From an uncultured Lachnospiraceae bacterium (GTDB lineage Bacteria > Bacillota > Clostridia > Lachnospirales > Lachnospiraceae), in NCBI GenBank assembly GCA_947652735.1, contig CANTEG010000024.1, forward strand, positions 1 to 33,150: a stretch of 33,150 nt of DNA, in the 5' to 3' direction. Within the stretch, counting starts at the first letter, position 1. The number at the start of each line of letters is the position of its first letter. The position numbers were made by a program, and so were the translations under genes. Positions 25,060 to 33,150 of this stretch are shown piece after piece. A model generated the notes under the pieces. It did not search any database and was not told the origin of the DNA. It saw only the letters and a list, made by a program, of their open reading frames with translations.

Positions 25060-26985
25060 TTACTTTTTCTTATTTTTATGGACATTTCTTATTGTTTTTT
25101 TCTTTTTTGTACTCTTATTTGATTGTACATTGTTAAACTTATCATATGCCTTGAAATTTTTGTCATTTTTTTTAGGCCTTATCAAACATTTTTTGTCATA
25201 TCCTATAAGGTCTGTCCGCTTGGCAATCACCAATGCTTCATGTACCAAATCATAATTTTGTGGATTTCTGTACTGTATCAATGCCCTTTGCATTGCCTTT
25301 TCATGTGGTGATACAGGCACATAAACCTTTTCCATTGTCCTTGGGTCAACACCTGTATAATACATACATGTAGAAATTGTTGACGGCGTCGGATAAAAAT
25401 CCTGAACCTGTTCAGGCATATAGCCCAAATCCCTTAAATATTCTGCAAGCTTAACTGCATCCTTCATCGTTGAACCCGGATGTGAAGACATAAGGTATGG
25501 CACCATATACTGCTTCATTCCAAGTTCTTCATTTATTTTTTTATACTTGTCACAAAACGCCCGAAACACATCATTTCCGGGTTTACCCATCTTTTTCAGA
25601 ACATTGTCAGAAACATGTTCCGGTGCCACCTTAAGCTGACCGCTTACATGATATTTACAAAGCTCATAAAAGAATTCATCATTTTTATCCGCCATTAAAT
25701 AATCAAATCTGATTCCTGACCGTATAAATACCTTTTTTACGTTTGGCAGCTCACGCAGCTTCCTAAGCAACCGAAGATATGAGCTGTGGTCCGCAATCAG
25801 ATTTTCACACGGCTTTGGGAACAGACACTGTCTGTTTTTACATACACCGTATTTTTCCTGTTTTTCACATGCCTTTAACCTGAAATTTGCAGTAGGTCCT
25901 CCAACATCATGTATGTACCCCTTAAACTCAGGATCCCATATCATTTTCTCAGCTTCCTGAATGATTGACTTGTCGCTTCTCGTCTGGATTGTTCTTCCCT
26001 GATGAAATGTCAGTGCACAAAAGCTACATCCGCCAAAACAGCCTCTGTTGCTTACAATACTGAATTTTACCTCCGATATTGCAGGTACGCCTCCAAGCGG
26101 TTCATAAGATGGATGATAGGTCCTCATATAATTTAATGAATATACCCTGTCCATCTCATTTTCGGTAAGGGGTGCTGCTGGTCTGTTTTGTACAACATAC
26201 ATGTGGTCATTGTATTTTTCCACTAATATTTTAGCCGTGTAATGGTCGGTGTTATCATATTGCAATTTAAAGCTTTTTGCATAATTTATTTTGTCAGCAA
26301 TCAGCATGTCATAATCAGGCAATGTAATGTAATCACAAAGATGGCTGATATTCTTTGTCCTGTATGCCGTTCCATCTATGAATGTAATATCCTTCACGTC
26401 TATTCCACTGTCGAGAGCTTCTGCAACCTCAATAATAGCTTTTTCTCCCATTCCAAAAATGAGTATGTCGGCCTGGGAATCTATCAGTATGGAATGCTTC
26501 ATGTGGTTCGACCAGTAATCATAGTGGGCCAGCCGCCTTAAGCTTGCTTCAATTCCTCCGATAATGATAGGTATATCTTTATATTTTCTCCTAATCAGAT
26601 TGCAGTATACTACCGTTGCATAATCAGGTCTTTTACCCATAACCCCTCCTGGTGTATAGGCATCCTGTGTTCTCTTTTTCTTTGAAACTGAGTAATGATT
26701 CACCATTGAATCCATGTTTCCCGCAGCTACAAGATATGCCAGTCTTGGTCTGCCATATATATCTATGCTTGCAGGATTTTTCCAGTCAGGCTGGGATATA
26801 ATGGCAACCTTGTATCCATACAGCTCTAAAATACGGCTGATAATGGCATGCCCAAAAGAGGGATGGTCAACATACGCATCCCCTATGACATACACAAAGT
26901 CAGGCTGTTCCCATCCCTTTAATTCCATCTCTTTTTTATTTAACGGCAGAAATCCGGCGTCATATTTATAGTTTAAGTTTTCCAT
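25060..26985 (-). CDS. YgiQ family radical SAM protein
   Basis: The 641-aa protein has an N-terminal B12-binding-like domain of unknown use, then the radical SAM motif C316-x3-C320-x2-C323 (NRGCFGGCSFCALTFHQG), which holds the [4Fe-4S]-AdoMet centre. Further cysteines at 373, 382, 387 and 393 might hold an auxiliary cluster. HDVGGPTANFRLKACE, KVAPEHVSDNVLKKMGKP and FYPTPSTISTCMYYTG are typical of the YgiQ family. The reaction is unknown. The last 45 residues are very Lys/Asn-rich. The ATG at 26985 (MENLNYKY) has GAGG six bases upstream; the ATG at 27009 has no convincing site. It sits 67 bases after the mreB-type gene. Confidence 0.93.
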   Translation of the reverse strand: MENLNYKYDAGFLPLNKKEMELKGWEQPDFVYVIGDAYVDHPSFGHAIISRILELYGYKVAIISQPDWKNPASIDIYGRPRLAYLVAAGNMDSMVNHYSVSKKKRTQDAYTPGGVMGKRPDYATVVYCNLIRRKYKDIPIIIGGIEASLRRLAHYDYWSNHMKHSILIDSQADILIFGMGEKAIIEVAEALDSGIDVKDITFIDGTAYRTKNISHLCDYITLPDYDMLIADKINYAKSFKLQYDNTDHYTAKILVEKYNDHMYVVQNRPAAPLTENEMDRVYSLNYMRTYHPSYEPLGGVPAISEVKFSIVSNRGCFGGCSFCALTFHQGRTIQTRSDKSIIQEAEKMIWDPEFKGYIHDVGGPTANFRLKACEKQEKYGVCKNRQCLFPKPCENLIADHSSYLRLLRKLRELPNVKKVFIRSGIRFDYLMADKNDEFFYELCKYHVSGQLKVAPEHVSDNVLKKMGKPGNDVFRAFCDKYKKINEELGMKQYMVPYLMSSHPGSTMKDAVKLAEYLRDLGYMPEQVQDFYPTPSTISTCMYYTGVDPRTMEKVYVPVSPHEKAMQRALIQYRNPQNYDLVHEALVIAKRTDLIGYDKKCLIRPKKNDKNFKAYDKFNNVQSNKSTKKKKTIRNVHKNKKK

Positions 26986-27052
26986 AGGTTTCCTCTTTCT
27001 TTTGAACATCAGTCCATTACTTATGGTTTATAATATTAGTTTCAATCTACCA

Positions 27053-28045
27053 TTAATTTTCTCTTAACTTTACATATCGTCTGGCTGTTCCGGCTCCCTT
27101 TGCCACAAGCAGTTCCGGGCTTTCAATATGCATAGCCTTGACACCGATTTTATCGTATATCAGCTTATCCATTCCATATATCTTACTTCCACCTCCTGAA
27201 AGTAAAATACCCTGCTCGGAAATATCTGCTACAAGCTCTGGAAGGCACTGCTCTAAAGTAATTTTCACACCGTCAACTATCTGATTTGCAATCTCTGAAA
27301 CCGCATCAATAATTTCAGAGGATTTTACCTGTAGTTTAATCGGAAGCCCCCTGACAAGCTCTTTTCCCTTAGCATAGCCCACAGCATCCTTTTGCCTCGG
27401 ATATACAGAACCGATTTCAAGCTTTAATGCTTCCGCTGACACATTTCCAAGCTGAATGTTATGTCTCTTTCTCATGTATCTTATAATAGCTTCATCAAAA
27501 TCTTCGCCTGCCGCCTTAATTGACTTTTCAATCTGGATCCCACCCTTTGATATGATTGCAATATCCGTGGTTCCACCACCAATATCTACCACCATGTAAC
27601 CTTTCGGTGAGTTAACCTCTATGCCTGCACCGATTGCAGCCGCAAAGGGTTCTTCCAAAATATATACATTTTTTGCACCTGTTCTATATACTGCATCCTC
27701 AACAGCTCTCACCTGAACAGGAGTAATACCACTTGGAACACAAACGCATATATTTGGTCTTCCCCATATCTTTCGCTTTTCCATTGCATTTTTTACAAAC
27801 AGCTTTATCATTCTTTCCGTAAGTGTGTAATCGGATATAACACCCCCTCTGATTGGACGGACAACTTCAATTTCCTCAGGTGTTTTCCCAAGCATTTTTT
27901 TCGCTTTATTACCGACCGCAACTATTTTCTTGCTTCTTACTTCATATGCAATAACGGAAGGCTGATTCACAACAATTCCTTTATCCTTTATATATATAAC
28001 CGTATTTGATGAGCCAAGATCAATACCAATATCAATGTTTATCAA
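27053..28045 (-). CDS. MreB/Mbl-type cell-shape actin homologue
   Basis: The 330-aa protein has the actin-fold nucleotide motifs: phosphate-1 IDLGSSNT (8-15), phosphate-2 VVDIGGGTTDIAI, and adenosine motif ILLSGGGSKIYG. Other family marks are RPIRGGVISDY and AAGEDFDEAI. MreB forms membrane-bound filaments that guide wall synthesis. No mreC or mreD is nearby, so this is probably a paralogue of the Mbl/MreBH kind. The start is a TTG at 28045, with AGAGG eight bases upstream, which may lower expression. The gene sits 98 bases after the large helical protein gene, beyond a likely terminator. Confidence 0.93.
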   Translation of the reverse strand: MINIDIGIDLGSSNTVIYIKDKGIVVNQPSVIAYEVRSKKIVAVGNKAKKMLGKTPEEIEVVRPIRGGVISDYTLTERMIKLFVKNAMEKRKIWGRPNICVCVPSGITPVQVRAVEDAVYRTGAKNVYILEEPFAAAIGAGIEVNSPKGYMVVDIGGGTTDIAIISKGGIQIEKSIKAAGEDFDEAIIRYMRKRHNIQLGNVSAEALKLEIGSVYPRQKDAVGYAKGKELVRGLPIKLQVKSSEIIDAVSEIANQIVDGVKITLEQCLPELVADISEQGILLSGGGSKIYGMDKLIYDKIGVKAMHIESPELLVAKGAGTARRYVKLREN

Positions 28046-28085
28046 TTTTTCTTCCTCTTATTCATAAGTGTTTGCATCGGTTATT

Positions 28086-28127
28086 GAACAACAAAACCGA
28101 CACTATAAATGATTATAAGCATCGGTT
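28086..28127 (-). terminator. Likely terminator after the helical-rod protein gene
   Basis: Minus strand: AACCGA (28127-28122) pairs with TCGGTT (28100-28095) around an AT-rich middle that can pair further (TTATA / TATAA). It is followed by TTTGTTGTT. A second copy of AACCGATGC lies at 28082-28074. Plus-strand reading gives a hairpin with a long T-run, so it may act both ways. Confidence 0.45.
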
Positions 28128-28143
28128 CTGTTTTTTTCAATAT

Positions 28144-31100
28144 TTATTTGAAATCTTCACTTAGTAAATATTTCTTGGAAATTCCTTTTATCTTTTCTCT
28201 GTCTTCACACTTAATCAGTGCATCGTCAACAGCCTTAAGCATTCTGTCAATATTTCCACTCTCCATTGCCATAAGCTGATTTCTGATTGTTCCGTCTACG
28301 CTGTCATCAGCCTTAAAGCCTCTCTGTGAGATATATCCTTTGGCAATTGTCAGCATATCAGAAGTTTCAATACCAACAAAATTAATATTGTACTTAAACT
28401 TAATTTTGTCAACTTTTACAGTATCCATAAGTCTTTCAATGGAACCGGATTCACCTGTAAGTATTATTACGATATCATTCTTATCAGGTGTTGCCAAGCT
28501 CACAAGCTCATTAAATTTATCAGGAGCTATAAGCCCTGCATTTTCCACAACAAGGCAACCTCCCTTAAGTTTAACCATAGCATCCGAAAGCTTCACTTTG
28601 TTAATTGCGGCAGCTTTAATCTTTGCAATCGTCTTAGCTTTACATATAGCCATGTCATAAAAGCTTCTCGCATAATCCTCACCTACGCATGTAAGCCCAA
28701 ATCCATGCTCACCTTTGATAACTACATTTCTTGTGTCCCTGCTATCCTTAGCTATACTGTTAAATGTATTCACTATACCTTCAGATACCTTTTGAACCTT
28801 TGCATATTTCTCTAAATAATATGCAGCTAAAGGTAATTTTCCATCCTCAGCCGGTACAGTCAAATCAATACTGATTGCATCAGCAGCCTCAACCGCCTTA
28901 AGTGCTTCTTCCTCAGACTTCTTTGCAGCTTCAAGAAGCTTGCTTGCTTCCTCAACCTTACGCTTTGCTTCTTCGGAAGCTTTTCTTGTTTCTTCCTCAA
29001 GCTTCTTACGGGCTTCCTCGGCAGCCTTGCGTTTTGCTTCTTCCTCGGCTTTACGCTTTGCTTCTTCTTCCGCTTTACGCTTTGCCGCATCCTCTGCCTT
29101 ACGTTTTATTTCTTCCTCGGCTTTACGCTTTGCTTCTTCGGAGGCCATGCGTGCTTCTTCGGAAGCCTTACGAGTCTCCTCTTCAGCCTGTTTCTTTGCA
29201 TTCTCAGCCGACTTATTCGCTTCTTCCTCTGCCTTATTCGCTTCCTCTAAAATACGGGTAGCTTCCTTAGCTTTGCGAACTTCCTCTTCGGCACGTTTCT
29301 TGGCTTCTTCGACTGCCTTCTTCGCTTCCTCTACTGCTTTGTTTGCTTCCTCCACCGCTTTATTTGCTTCTTCCTCAGCTTTTTTCGCATTCTCCAATGT
29401 ATGAGTAGCTTCCTCAGCTTTCTTTCTTGCATCCCCAGCAGCTTTATTTGCTTCTTCTTCCGCTTTCTGACGTTTTTCCTCAATCTCTGCCTTACGTTTT
29501 GTTTCCTCTTCGGCAGCTTTCTTAGCTTCCTCCTCCGCTTTACGCATCACTTCTTCTTCGGCAGCTTTTCTTGCAGCTTCTTCGGCTGCCTTATTTGCCT
29601 CTTCCTCAGTTTTGCGTTTTGCTTCTTCCTCAGCTTGTTGTTTTGCTTCTTCTTCTAATTTCTGTTTATCAGCAGCAGCTTTTCTTGCAGCTTCTTCCTC
29701 AAGAGCCTTAGCTTCCTCAAGAGCCTTGGCAGCTTCTTCCGTTTTCTTATGAGCCTCTTCAGCATCCTTAAGCGCCTTTGCCTTTGCCTTGGCTTTTGCC
29801 TCCTCGACAGCTTTCCTGCGTGCTTCCTCGGCAGCTTTCTTTCTTTCTTCCTCTAAGGCTTTACGCTTTGCTTCTTCTTCAGCTTTCTTTTGAGCAGCTT
29901 CTTCTGCCCTCTTTCTCGCAGCTTCCTCTGCCCTTTGTTTTGCTTCTTCTCTTGCTTTCGCTTCTGCCCTTTGCTTTGCTTCCGCCTCTGCTATTCTGCG
30001 TGCCTGTTCCTCAGCCCGCTTCTCAGCATCCTTAAGCTTTCTCTTTCTTGCTTCTTCTACTTCTTCTTTCTTTTTGAATTCTTCTTCTTTCTTTTTCGCT
30101 TCCTCAGCAGCTCTCCTTGATGCCTCATCACTCATCTTTTTCTCAGGAGCTGCTCCCTGATTCTTAGCTGCATTATCACCAAAATTAGCAAGTCTTGATA
30201 TTTCAGCTCCAAGCGGATCATCATCATCAGCATCAATATCATACATATTCTTTACATCACCTGATGATGTCCTTCTGTTAGGAACTATACTTATTATATC
30301 ATCGCTGTCCTTAGATTTTGCAGCAGATTCTTCTGATTCCTGCCACTGAACACTATCAGATACAACGGTAGTATCCCCGTCGCTTCCAAAACTCAATACA
30401 TCCTCTGTTGAACTGTCATCACTTATAACCGTAACACTGCCATCTCCACCTGTCAGCTTCGTTGGTTGCAGTTTTGCCTTCTCGGCATTAATATTTGCCT
30501 TTGGCTTATCTGCCTGTGCAGATGATACACTTTCTTTCGGTTTACTTTCAGGTGCAGTTGTTTTTGTTTCTTCCTTCGGTTTTGCTCCAGCCATCTTAAG
30601 CTTTGGAGATTCGCCTGTTGGTTTGTCCTTACTTCCTTCTCCAATGTCAAGACCCAAACCACCGCTACTTACTCCTCCAAGCGAACCAAGTCCACCTTCG
30701 GATGTCTTCTTACTTCCCAATCCGCCATCACCAGTAGGATTGCTTAATGATTTTCCGGACTTATCAGGCTGTATACCGACACTCATACCCAAAGAGTCTT
30801 GTTTTTCGTCCTTTGGAGCTTCTTTCTTTTCTGTAGGTGCCTCCTTTTCCTCTGTAACGCCTTCCGGCTTTGCAGCATCAACACCAGTTTCTTCCGCTGT
30901 TGTTTCTTCTTCTAATTCAATACCCATTTCAGCCGCATGCTTACGTCTTTTCTTTTCTTCGATTTTCGCAAGATCGTCAGCAGACAAAGTCTTATACTTA
31001 GGTTTTGAACCATCCTGTGTGGATGATTTAGCAGCAGAATTTCCGGAAAGCTGTGCAGCAGCCTGTTCCTTCTTGGCTTTTTCCGCCTTTGCAGCTTTTT

Positions 31101-31158
31101 CCTGTTCAACTTTTGCTCTTACAGCAGCAATCAATGCTTCTCTTTGATCAATAGCCAC
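28144..31158 (-). CDS. Large Ala/Glu/Lys helical-repeat protein with degenerate CbbX/SpoVK-like AAA+ domain
   Basis: This 1004-aa protein has three parts. Residues 1-340 are low-complexity and likely disordered, with Gly-rich SGGLGSLGG-type and acidic segments. Residues about 340-758 are a nearly unbroken Ala/Glu/Lys/Arg helix built of seven- and eight-residue units such as AEEEAKRK and AVEEAKK. Residues about 759-1004 are a folded domain matching the CbbX/SpoVK AAA+ layout: GEHGFGLT (816-823) where Walker A GxxGxGKT is expected, GGCLVVENAG (866-875) where GGVLFIDEA is expected, and DIVIILTGESGSIERLM where the sensor strand lies. The Walker lysine and the Walker B aspartate are absent, so ATP hydrolysis is unlikely. 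There is no signal or membrane helix. The start is a GTG at 31158 with GGAGG upstream. Function unknown; a cytoplasmic scaffold is plausible. Confidence 0.85.
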   Translation of the reverse strand: MAIDQREALIAAVRAKVEQEKAAKAEKAKKEQAAAQLSGNSAAKSSTQDGSKPKYKTLSADDLAKIEEKKRRKHAAEMGIELEEETTAEETGVDAAKPEGVTEEKEAPTEKKEAPKDEKQDSLGMSVGIQPDKSGKSLSNPTGDGGLGSKKTSEGGLGSLGGVSSGGLGLDIGEGSKDKPTGESPKLKMAGAKPKEETKTTAPESKPKESVSSAQADKPKANINAEKAKLQPTKLTGGDGSVTVISDDSSTEDVLSFGSDGDTTVVSDSVQWQESEESAAKSKDSDDIISIVPNRRTSSGDVKNMYDIDADDDDPLGAEISRLANFGDNAAKNQGAAPEKKMSDEASRRAAEEAKKKEEEFKKKEEVEEARKRKLKDAEKRAEEQARRIAEAEAKQRAEAKAREEAKQRAEEAARKRAEEAAQKKAEEEAKRKALEEERKKAAEEARRKAVEEAKAKAKAKALKDAEEAHKKTEEAAKALEEAKALEEEAARKAAADKQKLEEEAKQQAEEEAKRKTEEEANKAAEEAARKAAEEEVMRKAEEEAKKAAEEETKRKAEIEEKRQKAEEEANKAAGDARKKAEEATHTLENAKKAEEEANKAVEEANKAVEEAKKAVEEAKKRAEEEVRKAKEATRILEEANKAEEEANKSAENAKKQAEEETRKASEEARMASEEAKRKAEEEIKRKAEDAAKRKAEEEAKRKAEEEAKRKAAEEARKKLEEETRKASEEAKRKVEEASKLLEAAKKSEEEALKAVEAADAISIDLTVPAEDGKLPLAAYYLEKYAKVQKVSEGIVNTFNSIAKDSRDTRNVVIKGEHGFGLTCVGEDYARSFYDMAICKAKTIAKIKAAAINKVKLSDAMVKLKGGCLVVENAGLIAPDKFNELVSLATPDKNDIVIILTGESGSIERLMDTVKVDKIKFKYNINFVGIETSDMLTIAKGYISQRGFKADDSVDGTIRNQLMAMESGNIDRMLKAVDDALIKCEDREKIKGISKKYLLSEDFK
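28884..30140. repeat. Degenerate coding repeat (Ala/Glu/Lys/Arg units)
   Basis: About 1.25 kb inside the 1004-aa gene is built of imperfect 21- and 24-base units. On the plus strand it appears as repeated GCTTCTTCCTC and TTTACGCTTTGC words. The units are tandem but degenerate at synonymous positions. They explain several long, Ser/Leu-rich antisense open frames in this stretch that are not genes. Confidence 0.85.
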
Positions 31159-31198
31159 CTATATTGCCTCCTTTCAGTAACACCTTCCCGTCAAGAAT

Positions 31199-33150
31199 TT
31201 ATCTATACTCTTTAAGCTTTCTCAAAGTATCCCTCTTAACAGAATCTATCTTCAACGATGCCTTTAATGCATCCCGTGAAGCCTTATCATCTTCCAACTT
31301 AACCACCTTAGCCTTTACCAAACTATTATCAGTTGGCTTAGCCTCTACACTCCCTAAGTCAATACCGAGAGAGGCAAGTAATGCTTCAGCCTCTTTTTGC
31401 ATCTGTTCTTCCTTAAGAAGATTTTCCTGCATCTTATCCTGTGCCTCCTCCATAAGTTCATGGAAGTTATTTTCAACATCTTTAATCTCCTTATTATGTT
31501 CAGGAAAGAGTGATGATTTAAACACAGGAAAATCAAGTTTTTTCTTTGGCTTATAATCCTGACTCACAAATGAATAATCAGGCTTATTCTCTGTCTTAGT
31601 TTCCCTTTCTGTACTAACGCTTGTTTGCTCAACTTCTTTTTCCGCCTCGGCTTTAAAGCTGTATTCCTCTTTTTCCGCTTCAACTTCAAATTTCGTTGGT
31701 TCTACCTTTACTTCTTTTGCCACCTCAGTTTCAAAGTTTCCTGCTTCTGCTTTTACTTCTTTTTCCGATTCGGTTTCAAGGTTTATTGCTTCTGATTCCA
31801 CTCCCAAGCTTGTCTTCGGCTCTACACCAAAATCAAACTCAAAACCATCTGATTCAGTTTCCTGTTCCGTCTCAATCTCAAAACTGTATGTTTCATTTTC
31901 TGTCTCAGCTTCAAGGCTTGCTACTTCTGGTTCAGTTTCTTTTTTCACTTCGACTTCAAGGTTTACTACTGCTGGTTCAGTTTCTTTTTTCACCTCTGCT
32001 TCAAAGCTTGCTACTTCTGGTTCACTTCCTTTTGCCTGCTCCGCTTCAGCATTTGTGGTTTCTGCTTCAATACTTGGCTTTGGTTCTACGGCAAAATCAA
32101 ATTCAAAACCATCTGATTCAGTTTCCTGTTCCGTCTCAGTTTCAAAGCTATATGTTTCATTTTCTGTCGCAGCTTCATGGTTTGCTGTTTCTGGTTCAGC
32201 TTCTTTTGTTTCCTCGTCTTCAATGTTTGTTGCTTCTATTTCAGCTTCTTTTTCTACCTCAGATTCAAAATGATTTGTTTCCACTTCTTTTTCTGCTTCT
32301 GGTTCAAAGCTTGTTTCCTGCTCAGCTCCGAAATCAATTTCAAAATCTTTCGATTCGGTTTCCTCTGTGTCTAAGCTTATTTCTTCCTCGGCAACTTCCA
32401 TTTTCCCAAACTCTTCGTCAACTTCATCAGTAACAAATTCATCGATGTCACTATCATCAACTTCACTATCACTGAGCTGTGCTTCTTCAAATACAAATTC
32501 AGCCTTACGCTTAGGCATAAACCGATGTTCTTCTTTTTCTTTCTTTATGGCACTTATACTTTCAAAAGGATTAGAATAATCAGCGTCTCCACTTAAATCA
32601 TCAATTGTTTCTGATTCTGCTGTAAAGTCGTCAAAATCATCATCTACCGAAACAACTAATCCGGTCTTTGATTCACGCCCCTTTAAATGTAATTCACGCA
32701 TATCAGTATCCTCATCATTAGATTCATTGCTACCCCACGGTTCTTTTGCTTCAAAATCCTGTTCCTTAACAATCTCATCGTCAACATCTGAAATATCGTC
32801 TGTATCGCTCATAACCTCTGCATCTTCAATAACAAACTTAAAGTTGCCTCGAGAAGATGTTGCGTTGATGTCTTCTTCTGCTGTACCATTTTCTATTTCT
32901 TTTTTGTCTTCAACTTCAATATTTTCAATCTCAGTCTGTTCGGTCTCCGACTTCTCAGTTTCTATATCTTTTTTGTCTTCAACCTCATCACTTTCAATCT
33001 CAGTCTGTTCAGACTCTGACTTCTCGGTTTCTATATCTTTTTTGTCTTCAACCTCATCACTTTCAATCTCAGTCTGTTCAGACTCTGACTTCTCGGTTTC
33101 TATATCTTTTTTGTCTTCAACCTCATCACTTTCAATCTCAGTCTGTTCGG
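31199..33150 (-). CDS. Very acidic repeat protein, N-terminus outside the window (partial)
   Basis: An ATG at 32812 (MSDTDD) exists, but the frame stays open upstream to the window edge, and the preceding residues (FKFVIEDAEV) look like the same protein. I therefore treat the gene as continuing past 33150, with at least 649 codons here. The right end encodes a 23-residue tandem repeat (EQTEIESDEVEDKKDIETEK plus SES). The middle holds degenerate units of about 15 residues such as FEAEVKKETEP, and two copies of a QETESDGFEFDF segment 88 residues apart. The C-terminal 110 residues are different: basic and helical, containing YKPKKKLDFPVF, LLASLGIDLGS and SVKRDTLRKLKEYR, and may be the functional contact region. 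No membrane segment is visible. The helical-rod gene follows 40 bases later, so the two are probably co-expressed. Function unknown. Confidence 0.8.
   Translation of the reverse strand, partial: EQTEIESDEVEDKKDIETEKSESEQTEIESDEVEDKKDIETEKSESEQTEIESDEVEDKKDIETEKSETEQTEIENIEVEDKKEIENGTAEEDINATSSRGNFKFVIEDAEVMSDTDDISDVDDEIVKEQDFEAKEPWGSNESNDEDTDMRELHLKGRESKTGLVVSVDDDFDDFTAESETIDDLSGDADYSNPFESISAIKKEKEEHRFMPKRKAEFVFEEAQLSDSEVDDSDIDEFVTDEVDEEFGKMEVAEEEISLDTEETESKDFEIDFGAEQETSFEPEAEKEVETNHFESEVEKEAEIEATNIEDEETKEAEPETANHEAATENETYSFETETEQETESDGFEFDFAVEPKPSIEAETTNAEAEQAKGSEPEVASFEAEVKKETEPAVVNLEVEVKKETEPEVASLEAETENETYSFEIETEQETESDGFEFDFGVEPKTSLGVESEAINLETESEKEVKAEAGNFETEVAKEVKVEPTKFEVEAEKEEYSFKAEAEKEVEQTSVSTERETKTENKPDYSFVSQDYKPKKKLDFPVFKSSLFPEHNKEIKDVENNFHELMEEAQDKMQENLLKEEQMQKEAEALLASLGIDLGSVEAKPTDNSLVKAKVVKLEDDKASRDALKASLKIDSVKRDTLRKLKEYR
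31829..32177. repeat. Two copies of an 85-base direct repeat, 264 bases apart
   Basis: Copies lie at 31829-31913 and 32093-32177, inside the acidic protein gene. They differ at only a handful of bases and encode the TENETYSFE...ESDGFEFDF segment. A more diverged relative lies near 32331-32363. Confidence 0.8.
32906..33150. repeat. 69-base tandem repeat running off the window edge
   Basis: The word GTCTTCAAC recurs at 32906, 32975, 33044 and 33113, an exact 69-base period. The two copies between 32975 and 33112 are nearly identical, and the leftmost is diverged. The unit encodes 23 residues, so copy-number changes keep the reading frame. The array continues beyond 33150. Confidence 0.95.

Noticed and set aside
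28902-30120. Several long plus-strand open frames rich in Ser, Leu and Phe opposite the helical-repeat gene
   Set aside because: They are antisense shadows of the GCTTCTTCCTC-type repeat, have no ribosome sites, and encode only low-complexity strings.
31696-32433. A 245-codon plus-strand open frame rich in Leu and Gln opposite the acidic protein
   Set aside because: It mirrors the Glu-rich codons of the minus-strand gene, which has consistent repeats and a distinct folded C-terminus. No start signal is seen.
32906-33150. CRISPR array
   Set aside because: The 69-base units are contiguous with no unique spacers, and they keep an open reading frame.

Overview
The window reads as chromosomal DNA of an anaerobic, butyrate-producing Firmicute, most likely a Lachnospiraceae member (Roseburia / Agathobacter / Butyrivibrio type). 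The evidence is the moderately AT-rich composition, strong GGAGG ribosome sites, a thl-crt-hbd-bcd-etfB-etfA butyrate cluster beside an rnf operon, a YlmC/YmxH-type sporulation gene, and small proteins typical of that family. The genus assignment is inference. Nearly everything is on the minus strand; only a 90-aa protein (5642-5914) and an ABC transporter (7830-10538) are on the plus strand. I see no rRNA, tRNA or CRISPR array, and no gene-free stretch longer than about 300 bases.

Layout from left to right. Positions 1-54 look like the end of an IS3/IS150-type insertion sequence, next to an AT-rich orphan membrane protein (92-874). Positions 1150-5405 hold, in transcription order, an extracytoplasmic metallo-beta-lactamase-fold lipoprotein, tgt, yajC, a NifU-like Fe-S scaffold and a GGGtGRT-family protein, closed by a strong terminator. 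At about 5510 two promoters stand back to back: one drives that operon, the other a small conserved protein. A methyl-accepting chemotaxis protein with an acidic repeat tail (5916-7634) is divergent from a three-gene ABC-2 transporter. A minus-strand block 18027 to 10606 follows: rnfC, a fused rnfD-rnfG, rnfE, rnfA, rnfB, degV, a ylmC-like gene, nrdR and a yigZ-family gene. Next come a Gx-transporter-family gene and the butyrate operon (24955 to 18758), then ygiQ and an mreB-type gene. The right end holds two large repetitive proteins: a 1004-aa Ala/Glu/Lys helical protein ending in what appears to be a degenerate CbbX/SpoVK-type AAA+ domain, and a very acidic repeat protein that runs off the right edge.

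How the genes work together. Thl, Crt, Hbd and Bcd convert two acetyl-CoA to butyryl-CoA. Bcd with EtfAB is known in this pathway to reduce ferredoxin by electron bifurcation, and Rnf re-oxidises ferredoxin with NAD+ while pumping ions. The production and use of reduced ferredoxin are therefore encoded side by side. The final butyrate-forming step (CoA-transferase or kinase) and the flavin transferase ApbE, which Rnf needs, are not in the window.

The points most worth a second look are the single-chain RnfD-RnfG fusion, related RNA hairpins with apparent compensatory changes in the intergenic regions of the butyrate operon, the helical-rod / pseudo-AAA protein and its acidic-repeat partner, and the acidic decapeptide tail on the chemoreceptor.
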